Source of the DNA: Pseudolactococcus chungangensis CAU 28 = DSM 22330
GTDB taxonomy: Bacteria; Bacillota; Bacilli; Lactobacillales; Streptococcaceae
Direction: 5' to 3'
DNA length: 64,000 nucleotides
Assembly: GCF_002441885.1 (NCBI RefSeq)
Contig: NZ_JXJT01000002.1
Span: forward strand, 110,785 to 174,784
Positions 35,434-43,895 of this stretch are shown here, piece by piece. Each line of letters opens with the position of its first letter. The stretch's first letter is position 1. The position numbers were made by a program, and so were the translations under genes. The notes beneath the pieces are model-generated. The model was given only the letters and a program-made list of their open reading frames with translations, searched no databases and was not told where the DNA came from.

Positions 35434-36057
35434 ATGACAATGAACGCAAATGATGAAATGGAAATTTTGGGATGGGACGATGAAGTCGAGGAAGGTAGCC
35501 CGTTTGTGCTATTGCCTGCAGGTGATTATCCCTTCGTAGTTGTCAACTTTGAACGTGGCATATATGAAAAGCCTACAAATTACGAAAGTAAAGTTCCTGC
35601 AAACTGTCCTATGGCTATCGTTACAATCGAAGTCACAGCGCCTGATGGTCAAAAGACAACTTTGACCGAAAAATTATTCCTTTACAAAAAAATGCAGTGG
35701 AAAATTAATCAATTCTTTACATCAATCGGTGCCCCTAAAAGCGCTGATGGAAAAGTAAAAATGAATTGGAACATGGTCCTCGGTTCGCATGGTACTGCTA
35801 AAATTATCATCAATGACTATAAAGATCGCAAAACTGGCGAGGATAAGCAAAGCAATCGCATTGATACCTTCAACGAGCCAGCAGCTGCGGCAAATGCAAC
35901 AAATTATGCTCAACCACAAGCGCCACAGCCACCTGTTCAACAAGCGCAACAACCTACACAGCAGCAAGCACCAGTGACGTCTCCGTTCCCGGCACCGACG
36001 AACACGCCGCAACAACCACAAACACCGCCAACTGGTGGCTATAACTTCGGAGGGTAA
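35434..36057 (+). CDS. DUF669 phage protein, probable ssDNA-binding partner
   Basis: A 207-residue protein with the DUF669 N-terminal domain (MEILGWDDEVEEG, LPAGDYPFVVVNFERGIYE, KKMQWKINQFFTSIG) and a low-complexity Gln/Pro C-terminus ending YNFGG. The order domain plus disordered tail resembles single-strand binding proteins. It regularly follows Sak4-like genes in phages of this type. Function inferred from context. Confidence 0.75.
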   Translation: MTMNANDEMEILGWDDEVEEGSPFVLLPAGDYPFVVVNFERGIYEKPTNYESKVPANCPMAIVTIEVTAPDGQKTTLTEKLFLYKKMQWKINQFFTSIGAPKSADGKVKMNWNMVLGSHGTAKIIINDYKDRKTGEDKQSNRIDTFNEPAAAANATNYAQPQAPQPPVQQAQQPTQQQAPVTSPFPAPTNTPQQPQTPPTGGYNFGG

Positions 36058-36059
36058 GA

Positions 36060-36320
36060 ATGTTAGCTGAAAAAAATCTTACAGGAAAATTTAAATTTAA
36101 ATCTTCAGAAGCTGTCAAAGAATTTTCTAAATGGCTTGTTAGTATCGGTCAAGATTTTTCATACAAAGAAAAAGATTACATGGTCACAGTCAAGTTTGAT
36201 TTTGATGAAGACTATAATGCTGCTGAAGCAAAGGCTTATGAATTAGAAAAAGAAGCTGATCCACAAATGTCTTTAGAACTAGAGGAGGTAGAAGATGGAG
36301 CTACGTCCTTATCAGATTGA
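36060..36320 (+). CDS. Hypothetical early phage protein
   Basis: An 86-residue acidic protein (KFKFKSSEAVKEFSKWLVSIG, VTVKFDFDEDYN). It starts two bases after the previous stop and overlaps the helicase gene by 26 bases. Unknown function; possibly accessory to the replication module. Confidence 0.65.
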   Translation: MLAEKNLTGKFKFKSSEAVKEFSKWLVSIGQDFSYKEKDYMVTVKFDFDEDYNAAEAKAYELEKEADPQMSLELEEVEDGATSLSD

Positions 36321-37887
36321 GGCTAACAATCACATTCAAGAAGAATGGGAAAATGGTAATCGAAAAACGCTACTCGTGTTGCCAACTGGCCTAGGTAAGA
36401 CCGTCACATTTTCAGACCTAACCAAGACACTAGTTAGTAAAGGTGAACGTGTGCTAATCATGGCACATCGTGGTGAATTACTTGATCAAGCTGCAGACAA
36501 ACTTTTCAAAGTAACAGGATTGAAAACGGCAGTCGAGAAAGCAGATGATACCGCTGAAAATTCTTTCTATCGTGTGACCGTCGGTAGTGTCCAAACACTT
36601 ATGCGTGAAAAACGATTGAAGCGTTTCAGGCATGATCATTATGACACGATTATAGTTGATGAGGCCCATCACATCATGGCCAGTAGCTATCAATCAGTAC
36701 TTGACTACTTTAGTAGCGCTAAAGTCTTAGGTGTTACAGCTACCGCAGATAGGACAGATAAGAAAAATCTAGGGCAGTATTTTGACTCATTGGCCTATGA
36801 GTATTCTCTACCTGATGCAATCAAAAACGGTTACTTATCACCAATGAAAGCCTTGACTATTCCACTGAAAATAGATTTGTCAGGCGTTTCAATGACTGCT
36901 GGTGATTTCAAGGCTAGTGATGTTGGTAGCGCACTAGACCCATATTTGTATCAGATTGCTGACGAAATGGTTAAGTATTGTAGTAATCGTAAGACTGTCA
37001 TTTTCTTACCACTAGTCGCAACGTCTAAGAAATTCCGTGATATTCTGAACGAAAAAGGTTTTAAAGCAGCTGAGGTCAACGGAGAATCAAAAGACCGTGC
37101 TGAGATACTAGCAGACTTTGACGCAGGCAAGTACAACGTACTATGTAACTCAATGCTGCTTACTGAGGGTTGGGACTCTCCAGAGGTCGACTGTGTGATT
37201 ATGCTAAGACCAACTAAATCACGACCGCTCTACGTGCAGTGTATTGGACGAGGATTACGACTTGCTGAAGGAAAAGAAGATTGTTTAATTCTTGATTTTC
37301 TTTGGCACACAGAGCGCCACGAGCTAGTCCATCCAGCCAATCTGATTGCTAAAGATGATGAGATTGCAGCCAAAATGACTGAGAAAATGGCCGAACTTGA
37401 CGAAGAAGAACAGCCAGCGTTATTTGACTTAGAAGAAATTGCAGAGGTTGCAGAAAGTGAAGTCGTTCAGGATCGTGAGAATTCACTTGCTGAGAAATTG
37501 GCAGAGATGAAGAAACGTAAGCGTAAACTTGTAGATCCGTTGCAATTCGAGATGTCTATCCAATCCGAGGACCTGATGAACTATGCACCTTCATTTGGAT
37601 GGGAAATGGCACCAGCTTCAGATAAACAAGTTGCCGCACTTGAAAAATTCGGTATTTTTCCTGAGGAAATTGAGAATGCTGGCAAGGCCACTGTTTTACT
37701 TGATAAGTTGAATAAACGTAAAATGGCAGGACTTACAACGCCTAAGCAGATTCGATTTTTAGAAAGTCGTGGTTTCCAACATGTTGGAACTTGGGAATTT
37801 AATAAAGCACGAGGTCTAATTGACCGGATTGCTGGGAATGGTTGGAGAATTCCGGTTGACATTAACCCTAGTGAATATAAAAAATAA
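36295..37887 (+). CDS. SF2 DEAH-type DNA helicase
   Basis: A 530-residue helicase. RPYQ (Q-motif region), Walker A PTGLGKT (residues 30-36), DEAH (residues 122-125), a TATADRTD motif III region and the C-terminal helicase domain with CIGRGLRLAEGK (motif VI). The residues after 380 form an extra domain (KKRKRKLVDPLQFEM, then repeated helix pairs TPKQIRFLESRG). Common in the replication modules of siphophages. AGGAGG precedes the ATG. Confidence 0.9.
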   Translation: MELRPYQIEANNHIQEEWENGNRKTLLVLPTGLGKTVTFSDLTKTLVSKGERVLIMAHRGELLDQAADKLFKVTGLKTAVEKADDTAENSFYRVTVGSVQTLMREKRLKRFRHDHYDTIIVDEAHHIMASSYQSVLDYFSSAKVLGVTATADRTDKKNLGQYFDSLAYEYSLPDAIKNGYLSPMKALTIPLKIDLSGVSMTAGDFKASDVGSALDPYLYQIADEMVKYCSNRKTVIFLPLVATSKKFRDILNEKGFKAAEVNGESKDRAEILADFDAGKYNVLCNSMLLTEGWDSPEVDCVIMLRPTKSRPLYVQCIGRGLRLAEGKEDCLILDFLWHTERHELVHPANLIAKDDEIAAKMTEKMAELDEEEQPALFDLEEIAEVAESEVVQDRENSLAEKLAEMKKRKRKLVDPLQFEMSIQSEDLMNYAPSFGWEMAPASDKQVAALEKFGIFPEEIENAGKATVLLDKLNKRKMAGLTTPKQIRFLESRGFQHVGTWEFNKARGLIDRIAGNGWRIPVDINPSEYKK

Positions 37888-37913
37888 AAGAAATGGATTA
37901 TAAATCGTTATGT

Positions 37914-38666
37914 TTATATACGTACGCATGAATTGATGAAGCCTACTCCATAAGAAGTGACATCGAGCCTGTTTACTTTCAAAACAGGTGATTCTTGTTT
38001 ATACATTTCAAGATGTGTTTTCACATTAGGATGTTCCATAAAATATTCTTCATTTTCGATTATTCCTTCACTTATTTTAATTAAACCTAAACGATCTAAA
38101 TTTGCTATTGATTTAGTTACATCTATGATACTTTGATTATCAAAAAGTTCATCAACAATAAAATAATCATTAAGTTCAAAATATCCATTAGGCCGTATTG
38201 ATATTATTTTGGCAACAGGATGAGTCATTGTATTTTTAAAACTTTTTAAAATATTAGCATCTAAAGGTGATAGTTGTTTAATGATTTCTACAAAAGATGG
38301 ATGAGCAATCATGCCTTTTGATTTGTCCATAGAAGTAGTAATAAGCTTAGAAAACATCTCTCTTAATTCTTGCTCTTCTATATAATATTTTGAGGCTTCT
38401 AAGGCTGGTCCAACAATAGAAAGCGGTGGATCCTGAAGGTTACCTTCATCAATAGAGATTATCCCTTGAGCCAATGATTCTTTGTATTTTTGAACAGAAT
38501 ACTCTCTTTTAACTCTTTTCCTTTCAGCTACTTCATGTAGTTTTTCAAATCCTACCATGGTCATTATATCATCTAGTGCTTGACCTGGACCTTGTGCATT
38601 TGAAAATGCTGCTCCTGCAAAGCCAGCACCAAATGACATTAATGCATCAGAAATAATTTCACCCAT
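37914..38666 (-). CDS. DUF4393 (Abi-alpha-type) protein, antisense moron
   Basis: A 250-residue protein. The N-terminal small-residue segment SFGAGFAGAAFSNAQGPGQALDD, the PPLSIVGPALEASKYYIEEQELREMF block and the FVEIIKQLSPLDANILKSF block are typical of DUF4393, a family named after an abortive-infection protein. It runs against the early operon and separates helicase from primase. It has GAAAAGAGG and its own promoter at 38724-38696, so it can be expressed from the prophage state. A role in superinfection exclusion or abortive infection is inferred from family and position. Confidence 0.75.
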   Translation of the reverse strand: MGEIISDALMSFGAGFAGAAFSNAQGPGQALDDIMTMVGFEKLHEVAERKRVKREYSVQKYKESLAQGIISIDEGNLQDPPLSIVGPALEASKYYIEEQELREMFSKLITTSMDKSKGMIAHPSFVEIIKQLSPLDANILKSFKNTMTHPVAKIISIRPNGYFELNDYFIVDELFDNQSIIDVTKSIANLDRLGLIKISEGIIENEEYFMEHPNVKTHLEMYKQESPVLKVNRLDVTSYGVGFINSCVRI

Positions 38667-38695
38667 AAAAAAACCTCTTTTCTATTTTTTATTAA

Positions 38696-38724
38696 ATAAT
38701 ACCACAGAAAGTAGACAAAACCAA
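38696..38724 (-). promoter_or_regulatory. Promoter of the DUF4393 gene
   Basis: On the minus strand: TTGGTT (38724-38719), 17-base spacer, extended -10 TGGTATTAT with TATTAT at 38701-38696. It is about 30 bases before the start. Confidence 0.65.
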
Positions 38725-41006
38725 TGACAGATAAACTTAACTTAACTTTACTACTAGAATATATACCACCATCATCGCTTGATTATCTGGACTGGGTATC
38801 GGTTGGAATGGCTTTGAAATTCGAGGGCTATCCCTTTGATGTATGGGACACTTGGTCACAACAAGATAGTCGCTATAATGCGCGTGAGATGGAAGCCAAG
38901 TGGGAATCATTAGGGCATAGTAAAGATACTCCCGTAACTGGTGCCTTCATCACCATGAAAGCTAAGGAAAACGGTTGGACGTCCTCTGCTTATAGTGGGA
39001 GTGATGGAAATGAATTTCTAGCCTGGGATGATGAAGTAAGCGCCGCTAGAGACTACAAATTCATTGATAAGGCATGGGTCGAAGGTCAAGAAATCAACGA
39101 ACCTACTGACAATTGGAGCCCTGCCGAACAGCTCAAAACATACATTCAAACGCTATTCAAGAATGATGATTATATTGGTTATGTCGTTGAATCGTGGCAG
39201 AAAGATGATGGGAAATATTCCGTCAGTGGGTCTGGAAACTATACGCGAACGGCTGAGGAAATTCTCAACGATCTGGAAAGATACAAGAACGAAAAAGACC
39301 TTGGCTTTGTAGTCGGAGACTCAAAAAAAGAGGCTGGGGCATGGATTCGTTTTAATCCGCTTGACGGTAAAGGGGTCAAGAATGACAACGTTACTGATTT
39401 CCGTTATGCCTTAGTAGAATCCGATAATCTCGGTCTCGAAAAGCAAAACGCCATCATGCGCGAGCTTGAATTGCCAATTGCGGCCTTGGTCTTTTCTGGT
39501 GGCAAATCTATCCACGCCATCGTTAAAGTAGAAGCCAAAGATAAAAACGAGTATCGGGATCGTGTCGAGTATCTCTACAAGATTTGTAACAAAAACGGTT
39601 TACAAGTAGATGGCCAGAATAAAAATCCGTCCCGTTTATCTCGGATGCCTGGTGTGGTCCGTGGGGACCACAAGCAATTTCTCATTGATACCAACATTGG
39701 TAAGGCGAACTGGGAAGAATGGCAAACGTGGATTGAGGACTTGAACGACGACTTGCCAGAGTTTGAGAGTTTGGCCGAGATGTTCAAGGAAGACCCACCG
39801 CTTGCACCAGTCTTGATTGATGGCGTGTTAAGACGTGGGCATAAGATGTTAATTGCTGGGCCGTCAAAAGCTGGTAAATCATTTGCACTTATGGAGATGA
39901 CCATATCAATTGCTGAAGGCATTCCGTGGTTTGGCTTCAATTGTGAGATGGGCAAGGTCCTATATCTCAACATGGAGTTGGACCGTCCGTCTGCTTACAA
40001 GCGTTTCAAGGATATTTACCAGGCAATGGGAATACCGCCTAAACATCTTGAAAATATCAGCATTTGGAACATGCGCGGTCATTCTATCCCAATGGATAAA
40101 CTCACACCGAAGTTGATTAGACGTGCTCAGAAAGAGAAGTTTGACGCTGTAATCATTGACCCTATCTATAAAGTATTGACTGGTTCAGAAAATGATGCTG
40201 AACAAATGGCCAAGTTCACAAATAACTTTGATAAGGTGGCCATGGAGTTGGGGACGTCGGTTATTTACTGTCATCACCACTCTAAAGGTGCACAGGGTGG
40301 TAAATCATCAATGGACCGCTCAAGTGGTTCAGGCGTGTTTGCACGTGATCCCGATGCAATTCTTGACCTGATAGAGTTAGACGTCACAAAATCTTTACGT
40401 GATCAGCAGAAAAATAGGGCTACAGCTAAATTCTATGCCGATATTATCCGTGATGAAAAACCTGCTTACTTTCCTGAAATTGGTCAAGATGATTTCTTAT
40501 CAGCCTCTGAAATGCGCAAGCATCTTACAGAGGCACTAGGGACTGAACGCGCTGAACGTATTGCAGGATTTGAATTAGGACCACTTAGCAAGCGTGTTGA
40601 TCTCATGACAGCGTGGCGGCTTGAAGGAACACTCCGAGAGTTTCCAAAGTTTGATTCTGTCAATCTTTGGTTTAATTATCCGCTGCATTATTCTGATGAT
40701 GCTGGAGTACTGAAAGACCTTGAGCCAGTTGGTAGTGAACCTGCCTATAAGCGTGGAGCAACAAATGGCGGTAATTCCAAAAACTCTGAAGAAAAAAAAG
40801 CTGAACGAGCGAAGAAAAATACCGAAAATCTTATATCCGCATTCACCACTTTGGATATAGAAAGTAAAGGCGAGTTACGGATTGGTGAATTAGTAGACTA
40901 TTTTGGCAAGTCTAGAAATACTGTAAAAAATTGGATTGATAATCAGGATATTTTGAAAATTGATAGCAAAGGCATAGTATCTTTTGTAGAAAAAAGTAAC
41001 GAATAA
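38724..41006 (+). CDS. Phage primase-helicase (PriCT / RepA-like AAA)
   Basis: A 760-residue replication protein. The N-terminal PriCT-type segment (YIPPSSLDYLDWVSVGMALK) is followed by a primase-like part (SGGKSIHAIVKVEA, PSRLSRMPGVVRG), a RecA-type helicase domain with Walker A GPSKAGKS (about residue 380), VLYLNMELD, VIIDPIYK and YCHHHSKG, and a C-terminal helix-turn-helix (GELVDYFGKSRNTVKNWID). The final HTH may bind the adjacent repeat-rich region, the putative origin. The ribosome-binding site is weak. Confidence 0.88.
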   Translation: MTDKLNLTLLLEYIPPSSLDYLDWVSVGMALKFEGYPFDVWDTWSQQDSRYNAREMEAKWESLGHSKDTPVTGAFITMKAKENGWTSSAYSGSDGNEFLAWDDEVSAARDYKFIDKAWVEGQEINEPTDNWSPAEQLKTYIQTLFKNDDYIGYVVESWQKDDGKYSVSGSGNYTRTAEEILNDLERYKNEKDLGFVVGDSKKEAGAWIRFNPLDGKGVKNDNVTDFRYALVESDNLGLEKQNAIMRELELPIAALVFSGGKSIHAIVKVEAKDKNEYRDRVEYLYKICNKNGLQVDGQNKNPSRLSRMPGVVRGDHKQFLIDTNIGKANWEEWQTWIEDLNDDLPEFESLAEMFKEDPPLAPVLIDGVLRRGHKMLIAGPSKAGKSFALMEMTISIAEGIPWFGFNCEMGKVLYLNMELDRPSAYKRFKDIYQAMGIPPKHLENISIWNMRGHSIPMDKLTPKLIRRAQKEKFDAVIIDPIYKVLTGSENDAEQMAKFTNNFDKVAMELGTSVIYCHHHSKGAQGGKSSMDRSSGSGVFARDPDAILDLIELDVTKSLRDQQKNRATAKFYADIIRDEKPAYFPEIGQDDFLSASEMRKHLTEALGTERAERIAGFELGPLSKRVDLMTAWRLEGTLREFPKFDSVNLWFNYPLHYSDDAGVLKDLEPVGSEPAYKRGATNGGNSKNSEEKKAERAKKNTENLISAFTTLDIESKGELRIGELVDYFGKSRNTVKNWIDNQDILKIDSKGIVSFVEKSNE

Positions 41007-41319
41007 TTAAAAAAGTGTATGCCTATCAAACTGTCAATTTAACTAAAAACTGACAGGGGGTGTCAGTCTGTCAATGTGCCTGAAAGTGACACCCAAAACA
41101 CCTGTCAATTCAACTAAAAACTGACAGTCTGACAGGTGTCAAAAAAGGGTGTCAGTGAAATATATACTACGTATATATTTATCAGGTGGGTGTAGGTGCA
41201 TAGACAAGTCAAAACTTGCTAATTGACATGCAAGTTTTTGACAAGTCATTGACACCCAACCGATCGCGAGAGGGTGGGTGGAGGAATGTTAAAAATTAAA
41301 AAATTGAGGTATAAAAATT
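41007..41319. other. Putative phage replication origin with iterons
   Basis: A gene-free, repeat-dense region directly after the primase-helicase gene. A 26-bp direct repeat with one mismatch (41032-41057, 41103-41128), each copy bounded by CTGTCA and TGACAG, lies among 13 copies of the pentamer TGTCA/TGACA within about 230 bases; GGGTGTCA occurs four times in both orientations. An AT-rich, near-palindromic stretch (41160-41182) could be the unwinding element. These are hallmarks of an iteron-type origin. Confidence 0.7.
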
Positions 41320-41541
41320 ATGGACTATAAACAATTTTTTGCCGATGTAGAAAACTGGATATACGAGTGTAACAATCAAGCTGCGAAACTTGGTTTCATG
41401 ACAGATGGTTTCTGGGACTGGGTTGTAAAGTCTCTTGAGGAGTTCACTAAGAAATACAACAATGAAAAGTTGGCTATGAAACAAGCTAGTATGTTGCTTG
41501 AATGGCTAGATGAATTATGGAAGGATATGAAAAATGCCTAA
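41320..41541 (+). CDS. Hypothetical phage protein
   Basis: A 73-residue protein rich in Trp and acidic residues (MDYKQFFADVENWIYECN ... LLEWLDELWKDMKNA). GAGG precedes the ATG; it overlaps the next gene by 8 bases. Not recognised. Confidence 0.6.
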   Translation: MDYKQFFADVENWIYECNNQAAKLGFMTDGFWDWVVKSLEEFTKKYNNEKLAMKQASMLLEWLDELWKDMKNA

Positions 41542-41764
41542 AGAAATCAATATCACATTTACCTATGAGGAAACAGAAGAAAAGTTTGAACCGTTATCGG
41601 TTGAATACGAAACAGGAGATAATCACTCTATGTTAGCGTACTTATTGGCTTACGTTGCAGCAAATGAATCATTGAAAAAACCATGTTTTCTAAATCATTT
41701 TGAAAAAGATTTAAAAGTTCTAATTCTAGAAAATGCATTGGAGAAGATGAATGGTAGTAATTAA
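41534..41764 (+). CDS. Hypothetical phage protein
   Basis: A 76-residue acidic protein (MPKEINITFTYEETEEKFEP ... LENALEKMNGSN). Overlaps both neighbouring genes, so translationally coupled to the RusA gene. Not recognised. Confidence 0.6.
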   Translation: MPKEINITFTYEETEEKFEPLSVEYETGDNHSMLAYLLAYVAANESLKKPCFLNHFEKDLKVLILENALEKMNGSN

Positions 41765-42317
41765 TCTAGATCCCTATCCATCTCCAAGGCCTCGGTTTAG
41801 TAAACGAGGGACTTACATGCCATCGGAGTATACAGCGTGGAAAAAGAAATTTCTGAAGGAGTGGTTGAAGCACAACTTGAGTAAATATGACCCAGGTGTG
41901 GCAATTGCTGTTGACTTGAAATTTTACATCAAGCCACCAAAAGCGATAGCTAGAGTCAAGAAAAATCAGAATATCCTAAAATCCGAAACTTGGAGAGTGG
42001 TCAAGAAACCAGACTTGGATAATCTTGAAAAGTCAGTGCTTGATTCAGTTAATGGCCATGCGTATGAAGACGATAATCAGATCAGTGATTTACATTCATG
42101 TAAAAGGTATTCACTGAATCCGCGTGTAGAGATTGTAATCAGGGAGGATGGTTTGGGTCAAGATGAAATATCATCTGTCAGGATGGGAAAACGTGACATT
42201 AAAATTTTGAAAAGTGCCACAAATATTGTAGATTTTTGGAATGCCTGCACTGAATTTTATTCTGATGAAGAATTAGCGTGGGCTTGGCTGCATCCTGAAT
42301 TAGTTGAACAAAAATAA
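41751..42317 (+). CDS. RusA-family Holliday junction resolvase
   Basis: A 188-residue protein; the first 125 residues are RusA-like. The catalytic acidic set is visible in KKPDLDNLEKSVLDS followed by YEDDNQI, and the N-terminal YPSPRPRFSKRGTYMPSEY is typical. RusA resolves branched phage DNA before packaging. The C-terminal 60 residues are an extension of unknown role. Start at 41751 with GGAG at 41740-41743. Confidence 0.9.
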   Translation: MVVINLDPYPSPRPRFSKRGTYMPSEYTAWKKKFLKEWLKHNLSKYDPGVAIAVDLKFYIKPPKAIARVKKNQNILKSETWRVVKKPDLDNLEKSVLDSVNGHAYEDDNQISDLHSCKRYSLNPRVEIVIREDGLGQDEISSVRMGKRDIKILKSATNIVDFWNACTEFYSDEELAWAWLHPELVEQK

Positions 42318-42364
42318 AAACTGCGAAAAAATGGATTACTATCATTTTTGATTAGGAGGTAAAA

Positions 42365-42799
42365 TTGGCTAGAAAAAAACAGGAACTAAGCCGTAAGACT
42401 CTAGCAAGGCTAGAAGAAGAAATGCGAATGTACCCGAAGATTCCACGGCTAAAAGCTGAGGCATTGGTCACAGCAGAGTTAAATCGTGACACTGATGTTA
42501 ATTGGTGGATTCAAGGCAGTCGTAAGAAGTCAGAACCACCACTTGATGAACTCATGAAAAAAGAAGGCAATAAGGCTTATCAGTACTATGATCAGTTGGC
42601 CAAAGACATTGAGCGTACTGTGAGTGGGTTGTCCCCAGATTTACAGAAGATTATTCATGAATGTTTTTGGGGCATGAATAGTTATTATGATTGGGCGACG
42701 ATTGGAACAGTATATCTAAATATCAGTTATAGACAGATATATTCTGTCAGATATGGTATTTTAGAGCAGTTTGCCATGCAGCGTGGCATAGCTTTTTAA
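42365..42799 (+). CDS. DUF722-type phage transcriptional regulator (ArpU/RinA-like position)
   Basis: A 144-residue basic protein starting at TTG with AGGAGG at 42355-42360. The sequence (SRKTLARLEEEMRMYPKI, LSPDLQKIIHECFWG, WATIGTVYLNISYRQIY) fits DUF722, a sigma-like family found before the terminase genes of lactococcal phages. Such proteins switch on late transcription. It is the last early/middle gene here; a strong hairpin follows. Confidence 0.75.
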   Translation: MARKKQELSRKTLARLEEEMRMYPKIPRLKAEALVTAELNRDTDVNWWIQGSRKKSEPPLDELMKKEGNKAYQYYDQLAKDIERTVSGLSPDLQKIIHECFWGMNSYYDWATIGTVYLNISYRQIYSVRYGILEQFAMQRGIAF

Positions 42800-42808
42800 A
42801 AAAATATC

Positions 42809-42844
42809 AATGGGGACACAAAAAAGGGTAGTTGTGTCCCCATT
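42809..42844. repeat. Perfect 13-bp hairpin after the late-regulator gene
   Basis: AATGGGGACACAA (42809-42821) and TTGTGTCCCCATT (42832-42844) with a 10-base loop. No T tract follows, so termination is uncertain. It may be an operator, a processing site or a terminator needing a factor. It marks the left border of the uspA unit. Confidence 0.65.
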
Positions 42845-42953
42845 TAGTGTGGTATATTAGTATCATGGAATTCAAAAGAAAAAGCAATTAGTGGTTTTAG
42901 CACTGGTTGTTTTTTGTGTATAGATAACGCTTTCTTTTTTTGTTCAACAGGTC

Positions 42954-42959
42954 TATAAT
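42954..42959 (+). promoter_or_regulatory. -10 box of the uspA promoter
   Basis: TATAAT 22 bases before the start of the universal stress protein gene. The -35 is not clear; the preceding region is T-rich. Confidence 0.45.
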
Positions 42960-42980
42960 AAGCTTAAGGAGATGATTATT

Positions 42981-43406
42981 ATGCATAAACAGTATAAGAA
43001 CATTCTAGTTGCTGTAGACGGATCTGAGCAATCTTACAATGCAGTATATGAGGCCATTGAGACTGCAAAGCGAAATGAGGCTAAGCTCACGGTCCTTACA
43101 GTTAAGGAGGTCAACAGATATTATGATGAGTTTGATATGTCTGTGGTAGATACCTCTAAGATTAATGCTGTAGCAGAAAGTATTTTATGCCAGGTTGATA
43201 AACTAAATACTGATGGAGTTGAAATTCAAGAAAAAGATATGTTCGGGGATCCTAAAAAAGCTATCCTGAAATATGCTAAAGAAAATGAGATAGATATAAT
43301 ATTCATTGGCGTAACAGGTAAAGGGATGATAGATAAATTTTTCATAGGTTCTACAACACAATATGTTGTTAATCATGCGACATGTAATGTTATGGTAGTG
43401 CGGTAG
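42981..43406 (+). CDS. Universal stress protein (UspA family) carried by the prophage
   Basis: A 141-residue UspA-type protein. It has the N-terminal NILVAVDGSEQSYNA and the ATP-binding G-x2-G-x9-G-S signature (GVTG, nine residues, GS) near the C-terminus, so nucleotide binding is expected. AAGGAG (42966-42971) selects the ATG at 42981. It has its own -10 box and a terminator, and lies between the late regulator and the terminase, so it looks like an independently expressed moron that may help the lysogen under stress (inference). Confidence 0.88.
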   Translation: MHKQYKNILVAVDGSEQSYNAVYEAIETAKRNEAKLTVLTVKEVNRYYDEFDMSVVDTSKINAVAESILCQVDKLNTDGVEIQEKDMFGDPKKAILKYAKENEIDIIFIGVTGKGMIDKFFIGSTTQYVVNHATCNVMVVR

Positions 43407-43411
43407 TATAA

Positions 43412-43441
43412 AGAAGGCTGTGATGAAATTCACGGCTTTTT
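43412..43441 (+). terminator. Terminator after uspA
   Basis: GCTGTGA, loop, TCACGGC with one G-U pair, extended by A-T pairs, then TTTTT. It ends 22 bases before the small terminase start. Confidence 0.75.
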
Positions 43442-43463
43442 GTGTAGATTGGAGGTGAACAAC

Positions 43464-43895
43464 ATGACAATGACTGAAAAGCAAAAGAAATTCTGTGATT
43501 ACTTTATCGAAACGGGTAATGCGACTAAGGCTGCTATTTTTGCTGGATATAGTCAAAAGACAGCCAAACAGATAGGTCAGCAGAACTTGACAAAACTTGA
43601 CCTTAAAGCCTATATTGATGAGCGTTTGAAACAATTGGAGGATGAGCGCATCGCAGACGCTGCTGAGGTAATGAAGTTCTTGACCTCGGTAATGCGTGGA
43701 GAGGTTACAGAACCAGTTGCAATACTTGACGGAGATGGATATCAAAAAGTAGTAGAGTTAAAGCCAAGCGTACAAACTAGACGATCAGCTGCGGTTGATA
43801 TTGGTAAGCGTTATGCGCTGTTCACTGACAAGACCGAGGTGGCTATCACTGAAATGCCTGTGTTCGTGGATGATATAGGTGAGCCAGATGGTTAA
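43464..43895 (+). CDS. terS: Phage terminase small subunit
   Basis: A 143-residue DNA-recognition subunit of the packaging motor. The N-terminal HTH (MTEKQKKFCDYFIETGNATK, AAIFAGYSQKTAKQIGQQNL) is the Terminase_2 pattern. GGAGG (43451-43455) selects the ATG at 43464. It overlaps the large subunit gene by 8 bases. Confidence 0.92.
   Translation: MTMTEKQKKFCDYFIETGNATKAAIFAGYSQKTAKQIGQQNLTKLDLKAYIDERLKQLEDERIADAAEVMKFLTSVMRGEVTEPVAILDGDGYQKVVELKPSVQTRRSAAVDIGKRYALFTDKTEVAITEMPVFVDDIGEPDG

Noticed and set aside
41032..41128. A CRISPR-like array in the repeated region
   Set aside because: Only two long repeats, with mixed orientation short motifs and no uniform spacers; it fits a replication origin better.
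43203..43745. A 180-codon open frame on the minus strand
   Set aside because: It is antisense to uspA and terS, rich in Phe/Leu/Ile/Cys/His as shadow frames are, and has no ribosome-binding site.
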